This document shows, one piece after another, positions 8,698 through 16,389 of a stretch of DNA of 64,000 nt (position 1 is the stretch's first letter; every line of letters starts with the position of its first letter). This stretch comes from Candidatus Howiella intestinavium (GTDB lineage: Bacteria; Bacillota; Clostridia; Oscillospirales; Acutalibacteraceae). Both the position numbers and the translations under genes were made by a program. Under the pieces are notes generated by a model, which saw only the letters and a program-made list of their open reading frames with translations, was not told the DNA's origin and searched no databases. The DNA lies in assembly GCA_904420585.1 (NCBI GenBank), contig CAJFVX010000045.1, positions 1 through 64,000 on the forward strand, given 5' to 3'.

Positions 8698-11600
8698 GTG
8701 GCCATGGAAAAGGGGACCATAGAGGCCTACCCCCACGCCTACGCCAACCGGGTGACCGAAAACAAGAACATTTTCCAGGCCCGCAACGCCATCGACGGCG
8801 TAACCGAGACGGGCTACAACCACAACGACTACCCCTACCAGTCCTGGGGCTGCGGCCGGAATGACGACGCGGAGTACGTGGTCTACTTCGGCCGGGAGGT
8901 TTCGGTGGACGCCTTAAGCTTCGTGCTGCGGGCCGATTTCTCGGGCAACCCGCCCCACGACACCTACTGGGAGTCCATCACCGCCGAATTTTCCGACGGC
9001 AGCACCCAGACCTTCTCCCTGGAAAAGGGCGGGGACAAGCAGACCTTCGAATTCGAGCCGGTGACCACCAGCTATGTAAGACTCAAGAACCTGACCCGGC
9101 ACGAGGACGAAAATTCCCAGATGTGGGCGGCCCTTATCGAGCTGGAGGCCATGGGCGCCGACCTTACGGAGGTCAACCCGCCGGCCCGCCGCACCTATCT
9201 GACCCCGGGCCTCTACGGCAAGGAGCTTACAAATACCACCGACCAGTACAAGTCGGCCGAAATCGCCGATACCATGAAGCAGGTCTACGACTACTTCGAG
9301 GACAACATCGGCGTGACCACCATCGGCTGGAAGGAGAGCGTCTACTACATCGGCGTCATGGACGCCTATATGACCACCGGCGATTTGGACTACTACCTGA
9401 ACTGCCGGGATACGGCCGAATCCTTCGCCTACAAGGTAGGCGGCGGCCAGCTCACCGACTTCGGGGACGACTACGCCATCAGCCAGATGTATTTGGGGCT
9501 GGACGCCCTCTCCCCCGACCCGGATTATAAACTGGCCGGCACCATCGCCAACGCCGATTATAATGTGGATTTGGGTAAGGTGGAATACTGGTGGTGCGAC
9601 GCCCTGTTTATGTCGGGCATGGTATACACCGAACTTTCCCGCCGCACCGGCGACAGCAGCTATTCGGATACCGAGTTCGCCTCCTATAAGGAGTGGTACG
9701 ATAAACTCTACAGCCCGGAATACGACCTGTGGTACCGGGACGGCAGCTACATCGGCAAGAAGACCGACAGCGGCCAGCCCATCTTCTGGTCGAGAGGCAA
9801 CGCCTGGGTCTTCGCCTATTTAGCCCGGCAGCTGTCCTACCTGCCGGACACCGAAAGCAAAATCTACCAGCGGTATCTTAAGGATTACCTGGCCCTGGCC
9901 GCCTCCTTAAAGGAATACCAGCGGGAGGACGGCACCTGGAACGCCTGCTTAAACGACGACCAGTACTACGGCGGCATGGAGACCACCGGCACGGCCGGCT
10001 ACCTCTACGGCTATGCCGTGGGCGTGCAGCTGGGGCTGCTGGACGCGGATACCTACCTGCCCGTGGTGCTGCAGGCCTATGACGCCCTGACCGGCGTCTG
10101 CATGGTGGAGCCGGGCAAAATCGGCTACATGGAAAAGGAGGCCGCCGACCCCCAAAACTACGTCAGTGAGGAATATTCCAAAGAGCTGATGAACTCCTTC
10201 GGCACCGGCCTGTTCCTCATGGGCGCCTCGGCCCTCATGCGCATGTGCCAGGACTACGAGGCGGCTTATCTGGAAGTCCCCCTGGACAGCCAGGATAGGG
10301 AATACTCCCGCTTCCACGTGGAGGAGGGCTACTATGACGGCCCCATCACCGCCACGGCCAGCTCGGACGACGGCAATAAGCCCTCCGGCATCTTCGACCA
10401 CAACGTATCGGGGGCCAAGGGCACCCGCTGGTCGGCGGGCGGCATGAACAACTGGCTTATGGGCGATTTAGGGGCCCTGGTACCCCTTTATAAAATCAAC
10501 CTCTATCCCCTGGAAGACCGGGATTACCATTACGCCATCGACGTATCCGACGACGGCCAGCGCTGGGTCACCCTGGTGGACCGCATGGACAACACCGAGA
10601 AGGCCCCCTACTTCTCCCACACCTTCGACCCGGTGAACGCGCGGTATGTGCGGCTGCGGGTTAACGGCGCGGCCACCTACACCGGCGGTTTCACCTCCTT
10701 CAGCGAGATGTTCCTATACCCCTACACCGGGGAGGACGCCGTCCGCAACATCGATGACATTTATGAAGACCCCCACAAGGATATCATCTTTGTGCCCACC
10801 GAGGTGACGGTATCTTATTCCGATGACGAGCCGGCGGCCGGGTATTATACCGGCCCGGTGACCGCCACGGCCACCGACCAGCAGGCGGGCAACGAGGTTT
10901 CCAACCTCTTCAACAAGATTTGGACCGACGCCGCCACCGGCTCCCGCTGGTCGGCCTACCGGTACCCCCAGACGGCCACGGCGGATTTGGGCAAGACCCT
11001 GACCCTCAGCCAAATCACCATGATGGTGCTGAACGGCCGGCAGTATTACTACCAGCTGGAGGTATCGGAGAACGGGGAGGACTGGTACACCGTCTCCATT
11101 GTGGACGACATTTACGTGACGGCCAAAAACCACACCTTCACCTTTGCCCAGCCGGTGGACGCCCGCTATCTGCGGCTGACCGTCACCGGCAGCAACGCGG
11201 CCGACTACAGCGACATCTGGATAAGCATCAACGAAATCCTGCTGTACGAGCAGACCGGCGACCCGGAGGACCCCGATGACCCGGACGAACCCCAGCCCAC
11301 CCCCCCTTACGGGGAATTGGCGGTGGAGAGCGCCTTCTCCTCCGCGGCCCCGGCGAAGGGCTGGTATGAAGGGGCCGTATCGGTGACGGCCACAGACCAG
11401 CAGGAGGGCAACGAGGCGCAAAACCTCTTTAACAAGGTCTGGAGCGACGCCGCCACCGGCTCCCGCTGGGCGGCCATGCGGTACCCCCAGACGGCCACCG
11501 CCGACTTTGGCCAAGCCGTCGACCTGCAGGACATCACCCTGCTGGTGCACGCCGCCCGGCCCTATACCTACCGGCTGGAGGCCTCCCCCGACGGGGAGAG

Positions 11601-13269
11601 CTGGCAGACCATCGCCCAAGTGGCGGGGACGGCCGCCGAGAACCACACCTTCCATCTGTCCGAGGCCGTGCCGGTGCAGTACCTGCGCCTGACCGTCACC
11701 GGCTGCGACCAGAGCAATTACAGCGAATGGGTGGGCATCAAGGAAATCCTGGTCTATACCGAGGGGGCCTATGAAGAGCCCATCGAAGACCCGGATGACC
11801 CCTACGCCGGCCTTACGGTAGAAAGCGCCTTTACGGGTGACGAGCCGGCGGCCGGGTACTATACCGGCCCGGCCACCGCCACGGCCACCAACCAGCAGAC
11901 GGGCAACGAGGTGCAGAACCTCTTTAACAAGGTCTGGACAAACGACGCCACTGGTTCCCGCTGGGCGGCCTACCGGTATCCCCAGTCGGCCACGGCCGAT
12001 TTCGGCAGCGCCCTGCAAATGGAAAAAATCACCCTGATGATTTACAACGCCCGGCCCTACAGCTACCGGGTGGAGGCATCAAGCGATGGGGACACCTGGC
12101 ACACCATCGCCGCCGTACAGGGCGAGACCGCCGGCAACCATACCTTCACCTTCTCCAAAGCCGTGCCGGTGCAGTACCTGCGCCTGACCTTCAACGGCTG
12201 CGCCCAGAGCAATTTCAGCGAGTGGATCGGCGTCAACGAGCTGCTGGTCTACGAGGCGGCCGATACCCCCGAGCCACCGGCCGACCCCTATGAGAACCTG
12301 ACGGTGGAAAGCGCCTTTACGGGCGACCAGCCGGCCGACGGCTACTACGCCGGCTATGTCAAGGCCGAGGCCACCGACCAGCAGGAGGGCAACGAGGCGG
12401 CCAACGCCTTCAACCGCATCTGGACCGAAAAGGAAACCGGCACCCGCTGGGCGGCCTGCTGGTATCCCCAGGCCATCACGGCCGACTTCGGCAGCGCCAT
12501 CGACCTTTCCAAAATCACCCTGATGATTTACAAATCCCGGCCCTACGTCTATACGCTGGAGGTATCCCCCGACGGGGACACCTGGCACACCCTGGCCGAA
12601 CCTGTCGGTGAGGCGGCGTCCAACCACACCTTTACCCTCTCCAATCCGGTGCCGGTGCGCTATCTGCGGGTGACCTTCACCGGCTGCGACCAGAGCGACT
12701 ACAGCGACTGGGCGGGCGTCAATGAAATCCTCGTGTACATGGGCGGGGACTATACCGACCCCTATGCCGATTTGCAGGTCACCGAGAGCTTTACCGACGA
12801 CGCCCCGGCCGATGGGTACTATATCGGCCCCGTATCGGCCACCGCCACCAACCAGGAGAAGGGCAACGAGGTGCAGAACCTCTTTAACGGCATCTGGACC
12901 GAGGACGCCACCGGCTCCCGTTGGGCGGCCTACAAGTACCCCAACGACGCCGTGGTGGATTTGGGCGATTTAATGGGCTTAGACCAAATCACCCTGCTTA
13001 TCTACAAAAGCCGGCCCTACCAGTACACCCTGGAAATCTCGGACGACGGCGGCCACTGGCACACGGTGGCCAGGGTAGACGGCGAGACGGCCGGCAACCA
13101 CACCTTCGCCTTTGACAGCCCGGTGGGCATCCGGTACATCCGGCTGGTCTTCACCGGCTGTGCGGAGAGTAATTACAGCGACTGGATCGGCGTAAACGAG
13201 ATGCTCTTATACCCGGCCGACGCCTGGGAAAAGACCCAGACCCTGCGGCTGAGCGAAAGGAAGGGGTAA
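8698..13269 (+). CDS. C-terminal part of the frameshifted protein: GH105-like domain plus F5/8 C repeats
   Basis: The coding frame is open from about 8611, and GTG 8698 is only its first formal start, with no ribosome binding site, so this is the continuation of 7799-8656. Modules: a discoidin-like domain (8725-9170); a GH105/GH88-type alpha/alpha barrel (9240-10250), recognised by YWWCDALFMSGM, FWSRGNAWVF and MGASALMRM, a family that removes unsaturated uronic acids from rhamnogalacturonan or other lyase products; one diverged F5/8 C (discoidin) domain from about 10315; and five closely related F5/8 C copies from 10801. F5/8 C domains usually bind sugars. It is exported if the frame is restored. 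The gene ends 4 bases before the cohesin gene. Confidence 0.85.
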   Translation: MAMEKGTIEAYPHAYANRVTENKNIFQARNAIDGVTETGYNHNDYPYQSWGCGRNDDAEYVVYFGREVSVDALSFVLRADFSGNPPHDTYWESITAEFSDGSTQTFSLEKGGDKQTFEFEPVTTSYVRLKNLTRHEDENSQMWAALIELEAMGADLTEVNPPARRTYLTPGLYGKELTNTTDQYKSAEIADTMKQVYDYFEDNIGVTTIGWKESVYYIGVMDAYMTTGDLDYYLNCRDTAESFAYKVGGGQLTDFGDDYAISQMYLGLDALSPDPDYKLAGTIANADYNVDLGKVEYWWCDALFMSGMVYTELSRRTGDSSYSDTEFASYKEWYDKLYSPEYDLWYRDGSYIGKKTDSGQPIFWSRGNAWVFAYLARQLSYLPDTESKIYQRYLKDYLALAASLKEYQREDGTWNACLNDDQYYGGMETTGTAGYLYGYAVGVQLGLLDADTYLPVVLQAYDALTGVCMVEPGKIGYMEKEAADPQNYVSEEYSKELMNSFGTGLFLMGASALMRMCQDYEAAYLEVPLDSQDREYSRFHVEEGYYDGPITATASSDDGNKPSGIFDHNVSGAKGTRWSAGGMNNWLMGDLGALVPLYKINLYPLEDRDYHYAIDVSDDGQRWVTLVDRMDNTEKAPYFSHTFDPVNARYVRLRVNGAATYTGGFTSFSEMFLYPYTGEDAVRNIDDIYEDPHKDIIFVPTEVTVSYSDDEPAAGYYTGPVTATATDQQAGNEVSNLFNKIWTDAATGSRWSAYRYPQTATADLGKTLTLSQITMMVLNGRQYYYQLEVSENGEDWYTVSIVDDIYVTAKNHTFTFAQPVDARYLRLTVTGSNAADYSDIWISINEILLYEQTGDPEDPDDPDEPQPTPPYGELAVESAFSSAAPAKGWYEGAVSVTATDQQEGNEAQNLFNKVWSDAATGSRWAAMRYPQTATADFGQAVDLQDITLLVHAARPYTYRLEASPDGESWQTIAQVAGTAAENHTFHLSEAVPVQYLRLTVTGCDQSNYSEWVGIKEILVYTEGAYEEPIEDPDDPYAGLTVESAFTGDEPAAGYYTGPATATATNQQTGNEVQNLFNKVWTNDATGSRWAAYRYPQSATADFGSALQMEKITLMIYNARPYSYRVEASSDGDTWHTIAAVQGETAGNHTFTFSKAVPVQYLRLTFNGCAQSNFSEWIGVNELLVYEAADTPEPPADPYENLTVESAFTGDQPADGYYAGYVKAEATDQQEGNEAANAFNRIWTEKETGTRWAACWYPQAITADFGSAIDLSKITLMIYKSRPYVYTLEVSPDGDTWHTLAEPVGEAASNHTFTLSNPVPVRYLRVTFTGCDQSDYSDWAGVNEILVYMGGDYTDPYADLQVTESFTDDAPADGYYIGPVSATATNQEKGNEVQNLFNGIWTEDATGSRWAAYKYPNDAVVDLGDLMGLDQITLLIYKSRPYQYTLEISDDGGHWHTVARVDGETAGNHTFAFDSPVGIRYIRLVFTGCAESNYSDWIGVNEMLLYPADAWEKTQTLRLSERKG
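10801..13230 (+). repeat. Five tandem F5/8 type C domain repeats
   Basis: Copies begin near 10801, 11314, 11810, 12295 and 12769, about 475-515 bases each. Each holds a YY-GPV-ATATDQQ-GNE-NLFN core, then TGSRWAA, ADFG, a YRLEAS-DG-WHT strand and a closing YLRLTVTG. The DNA itself is repeated closely, which indicates recent duplication and makes the region prone to recombination and assembly error. Confidence 0.9.
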
Positions 13270-13273
13270 AGTC

Positions 13274-14221
13274 ATGAAACGGATATTGGTTTTCTGCAGT
13301 GCCTTCGCGCTGCTCTGCTCGATGTTTGCGGCGACGGCCTCGGCGGCCGGAAAGCCTTCCCTCAGCCTGTCGGATGGGACCGGCAAGGCCGGGGACAGCC
13401 TGGAGCTGACCCTCAGCCTTTCGGACTTCGCCGGGGTGGAAGACCCCGGCGGGGAGGGCGAAATAGACGATTTGCTGGGCGCCGTCCAGGCGAAAATCTA
13501 CTTTGACGCCGACGTCTTTTCCGTCCAAAGCTACGGCGCGGCCGACGAGGCGGCCGGCACGCCCTCCCCCTGCCTGCTGGGGGGCGAATGGGGGACGGAT
13601 GTCATCCCCAAAAGCGATGATAAGGGCAGCTATATCTATGTGAGCCTCCTCTGCCTGGCGGGGGACGGCGCATCCCTTACCGACGATGCCGGCCTTGTCC
13701 GTATTCCCCTGCGGATTCAGGCCGGCGCGCCGGCGGGGGACTACACCCTTGACCTGGAAGCCGCTTCGGTGGTCACCGGCATAGAGGGGACGCCCAAGGA
13801 GGTAAGCGGCCAGTTTGGCCTGCAGGACGGAAGGGTCACGGTGCTATCCGGGGAGGATACCTCCGACGAATCGGATACCTCGGATACTTCTGACACCTCC
13901 GATACCTCCAGCACCTCCGGCGATACCTCCGACACTTCCGGGTCGCCGGATACCTCGGACACCTCCCGGGACGAGGAAACCGCCCCCGCGCCCGACAGCA
14001 GCCAGGGCGGGGATACCACCGACCGGGCGGAGGACGACAGCACGGCGGGTACCGACGGCACCGGCGCCGCCGGCGATGACAGCCGGCCAACCTCCCAGAA
14101 CGGTGCCGGCGATAACTTTAAGACGGGAGACGCCGCCGCCCTCTGCTTTGGGGCCCTGGCCGTCCTGGCCGCCGGCGCTTCCGCCACGGCCATCTGCCGT
14201 CGGCGGAACCGGAAACCGTAA
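13274..14221 (+). CDS. Cell-surface cohesin-domain protein
   Basis: 315 aa. A signal peptide (MKRILVFCSAFALLCSMFAA) precedes one cohesin-like beta domain (about 27-190: KAGDSLELTLSLSD, LGAVQAKIYFDADVFSV, GLVRIPLRI, DYTLDLEAASVV). An Asp/Ser/Thr linker (about 193-270) follows, then NFKTGD, a 20-residue hydrophobic stretch and RRRNRKP. NFKTGD plus hydrophobic plus basic tail resembles a sortase signal of the NPxTG/LPxTG type, or else it is a plain membrane anchor. Cohesins bind dockerins, so this is a candidate surface receptor for the dockerin enzyme encoded immediately upstream. The upstream stop is 4 bases before its ATG and the ribosome binding site lies inside the previous gene. Confidence 0.85.
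   Translation: MKRILVFCSAFALLCSMFAATASAAGKPSLSLSDGTGKAGDSLELTLSLSDFAGVEDPGGEGEIDDLLGAVQAKIYFDADVFSVQSYGAADEAAGTPSPCLLGGEWGTDVIPKSDDKGSYIYVSLLCLAGDGASLTDDAGLVRIPLRIQAGAPAGDYTLDLEAASVVTGIEGTPKEVSGQFGLQDGRVTVLSGEDTSDESDTSDTSDTSDTSSTSGDTSDTSGSPDTSDTSRDEETAPAPDSSQGGDTTDRAEDDSTAGTDGTGAAGDDSRPTSQNGAGDNFKTGDAAALCFGALAVLAAGASATAICRRRNRKP
13852..13976 (+). repeat. Asp-Thr-Ser linker repeat
   Basis: Degenerate copies of a GATACCTCC-type unit encode repeated DTS triplets in the cohesin protein. This is a typical flexible, possibly glycosylated wall-spanning linker, and its copy number may vary between strains. Confidence 0.8.
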
Positions 14222-14236
14222 GGAATACCGGAAACA

Positions 14237-14285
14237 AACGGCCCGCCCGCTGCATACCGCTTTTCGGGCGGGCCGTTATGCTATC
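14237..14285 (+). terminator. Terminator of the GH105/cohesin operon
   Basis: A 13-bp stem AACGGCCCGCCCG/CGGGCGGGCCGTT (14237-14249 with 14265-14277) lies 15 bases after the cohesin stop. The T-run behind it is only moderate. Confidence 0.65.
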
Positions 14286-14314
14286 TTTTATATGGAGAAA
14301 AGGAGTCACATGCT

Positions 14315-15307
14315 ATGCTGGCCGTCTATTTTTGCGCATCTCCGGACAACATCCGGCGGGTCTATGGCGGCGGAGCCGGAGAGCAAATCGCCGCCCTGGC
14401 CCCCGTCTATCCCCACATCATCCAGTCGGCCGCCATGCTCCGGGAGCACCGGGAGGGGCTGCGGGATACCGAAGTTATCTTTACCACCTGGGGGATGCCC
14501 AGCCTCACCCCCGCCGACCTGGGGCTGCTGCCCAATCTAAAGGCGGTATTTTATGCCGCCGGTTCGGTCAAGGGCTTTGCACAGCCCTTTTTGGAGGCGG
14601 GGGTCCGGGTGGTCAGCGCCTGGCGGGCCAACGCCCTGCCGGTGGCCGAGTTCACCCTGGCCCACATCCTGCTGGCGGGCTGCGGCTACTTCCGCAACGT
14701 CAGGGAATACCGGCGGCCGGAGCGGGAGGGGCAGCCCTATGTGGGCGGCGGCAGCTACGGGGAGACGGTAGGCCTCATCGCCGCCGGGGCCGTGGGCCGG
14801 CGGTTGGCGGCCCTGCTGCGCCCCTACGATTTCCGCGTACTGGTATACGACCCTTACCTGTCGGCCGCCGGGGCCCGGGAGCTGGGGGTGGAAAAGGCGG
14901 ATTTGCCGGTTTTGTTCCGGGAGTCCCTGGTGGTCAGCAACCATCTGCCCCTGCTGCCCGAAACCAGGGGCATGATTGGGGAGGAACTCCTTAGGCAAAT
15001 GCGGGAGGGGGCCACCTTTATCAACACCGGCCGGGGGGCCACCGTGGACGAGGGGGCCCTTGTGCGCACGGCCATGGCCCGCCCGGACATCAATATGGTG
15101 CTGGACGTGACCACCATGGAACCGCCGCCCGCCGACTCCCCTCTCTACCGGCTGCCCAACGTGCTGCTGTCCTCCCACATCGCCGGCTCCAAGGGCAACG
15201 AGCTCTACCGCATGGCCGACGCCTGTGTGGAGGCCTTCCGGCGGTACCTGGCCGGGGAGCCCATGGGGGAGGAAGTGACCCTGCCCATGCTCCAGGCCAT
15301 GGCCTAG
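14315..15307 (+). CDS. D-isomer-specific 2-hydroxyacid dehydrogenase
   Basis: 330 aa, a cytoplasmic NAD(P)-dependent oxidoreductase interconverting 2-hydroxy and 2-keto acids. The family catalytic triad is visible: Arg in NTGRGATVDEGALV, Glu in LDVTTMEPPP and His in LLSSHIAGS. The Rossmann glycine motif is altered: GLIAAGAVGR appears where GxGxxG is normal. ATG 14315 has AAAAGGAG upstream. It lies between the pectin-degrading operon and a sugar isomerase gene, which suggests a role in catabolism of a sugar acid, but its substrate is not visible. Confidence 0.87.
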   Translation: MLAVYFCASPDNIRRVYGGGAGEQIAALAPVYPHIIQSAAMLREHREGLRDTEVIFTTWGMPSLTPADLGLLPNLKAVFYAAGSVKGFAQPFLEAGVRVVSAWRANALPVAEFTLAHILLAGCGYFRNVREYRRPEREGQPYVGGGSYGETVGLIAAGAVGRRLAALLRPYDFRVLVYDPYLSAAGARELGVEKADLPVLFRESLVVSNHLPLLPETRGMIGEELLRQMREGATFINTGRGATVDEGALVRTAMARPDINMVLDVTTMEPPPADSPLYRLPNVLLSSHIAGSKGNELYRMADACVEAFRRYLAGEPMGEEVTLPMLQAMA

Positions 15308-15409
15308 GGGCGGGCCGCCGGCCCCGCCGCCCACCCACAGAGACACCCCGGGGCCGGGCCGGAAATACAGGCCCCCGGGGGCAAAGCAAGCCGGCGGGGA
15401 AGCAAGGCG

Positions 15410-15418
15410 TGGTATAAT
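15410..15418 (+). promoter_or_regulatory. Extended -10 promoter
   Basis: TGGTATAAT (TGn plus a perfect TATAAT at 15413-15418) lies 62 bases before the isomerase start. No good -35 is present 17 bases upstream, which fits an extended -10 promoter. The GC-rich stretch 15308-15409 holds nothing else clear. Confidence 0.55.
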
Positions 15419-15480
15419 CCAAAGGGCCGCGGAGAGGACGCGGCCGGAACAGGAACAGGCATACAGGAGGGTTGGGCAGT

Positions 15481-16245
15481 ATGGATATAGGCCTTGTATC
15501 GGTAACCTTCCGGCAGCTGCCGCCGGAAGAAATCGTCCGGCTCTGCCGGCAGGCGGGGCTGGACGGCATCGAGTGGGGAGGGGACATCCACGTCCCCCCG
15601 GGGGATTTGGAGACGGCCCGGCAGGTGGGGGCAGTCACCGCCTCTCAGGGCCTGCGGGTTCTTGCCTACGGCTCCTACTACCGGGTGGGGGCCGGCAGCG
15701 ACCCCCGGCGGGATTTTGCCCCTGTGCTGGCCTCCGCCCGGGCCCTGGGTGCACCCCTTATCCGGGTCTGGCCGGGGGACAGGGGCTCGGCGGCGGCCGA
15801 CGAGGCCTATTACCAGGCGGCGGCCGAGGAAACCCGGATAATCTGCGGCATGGCGGGGGAATACGGCATCCGGGTGGCCTATGAGTACCACCCCGGCACC
15901 CTTACCGACTGTATAGCCGGCGCCCGGCGGCTGCTGGATTTGTGCGGCGACTGCGGCATCCGCAGCCTTTGGCAGCCCCGGGTTATCCCGGCAGAGGAAA
16001 ACCTGCAGGAGCTGGAGCAGATGGACGGGCGGCTGGCCCATATCCACGTCTTCCACTGGGTGAAGCGGGAAGGGCAGACCCTGCGGCTCCCCCTGGCCCA
16101 GGGTGCGGCCGACTGGAAGCAGTACCTGGCCGCCGCCGCCCGCATCCCCGGCGGCCACGGCCTGCTGCTGGAATTTGTCCCCGGGGACAGCCCGGAGCAG
16201 TTTATAGCCGACGCACGCACCCTCCGCCGGTGGGCCGGCAGATAG
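15481..16245 (+). CDS. Sugar phosphate isomerase/epimerase-like TIM-barrel protein
   Basis: 254 aa of the AP-endonuclease-2/xylose-isomerase-like family. GLDGIEWGGDIHV, YGIRVAYEYHPGTLTD, HIHVFHW and GLLLEFV are the usual beta-strand ends that carry metal ligands (Glu, His, Asp, Glu). ATG 15481 is preferred over TTG 15472 because AGGAGG (15465-15470) is 10 bases upstream. The reaction is likely isomerisation or epimerisation of a keto sugar; the true substrate cannot be read. It sits between a dehydrogenase and a beta-mannosidase, in keeping with carbohydrate use. Confidence 0.8.
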   Translation: MDIGLVSVTFRQLPPEEIVRLCRQAGLDGIEWGGDIHVPPGDLETARQVGAVTASQGLRVLAYGSYYRVGAGSDPRRDFAPVLASARALGAPLIRVWPGDRGSAAADEAYYQAAAEETRIICGMAGEYGIRVAYEYHPGTLTDCIAGARRLLDLCGDCGIRSLWQPRVIPAEENLQELEQMDGRLAHIHVFHWVKREGQTLRLPLAQGAADWKQYLAAAARIPGGHGLLLEFVPGDSPEQFIADARTLRRWAGR

Positions 16246-16303
16246 CTTTTTGAACCCAGGAACCGGCGGCATGTGCGGCGGCGGGAAAAGGCCCCCTTTT
16301 TCG

Positions 16304-16332
16304 TTGACTTAAAATAGGGGGCTTGCTACAAT
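16304..16332 (+). promoter_or_regulatory. Sigma-A promoter of the beta-mannosidase gene
   Basis: TTGACT (16304-16309), a 17-base spacer and TACAAT (16327-16332) lie 57 bases before ATG 16390. A partial copy of the dispersed hairpin repeat (motif AACCGGCGGCATGTG) lies just upstream at about 16260. Confidence 0.75.
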
Positions 16333-16389
16333 GGAAAAAACGGGCGGATATAGCCGCCGGGGGTACTGTACAAGGAGGCATGACGGCAT

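Noticed and set aside
10801-13230. Regular repeat spacing as a possible CRISPR array
   Set aside because: Units are about 500 bases and code for protein domains; no short palindromic repeats with spacers are present here or elsewhere in the window.
13274-14221. Cohesin protein as a multi-cohesin scaffoldin
   Set aside because: Only one cohesin-like domain fits before the linker; there is no dockerin or carbohydrate-binding module in it.
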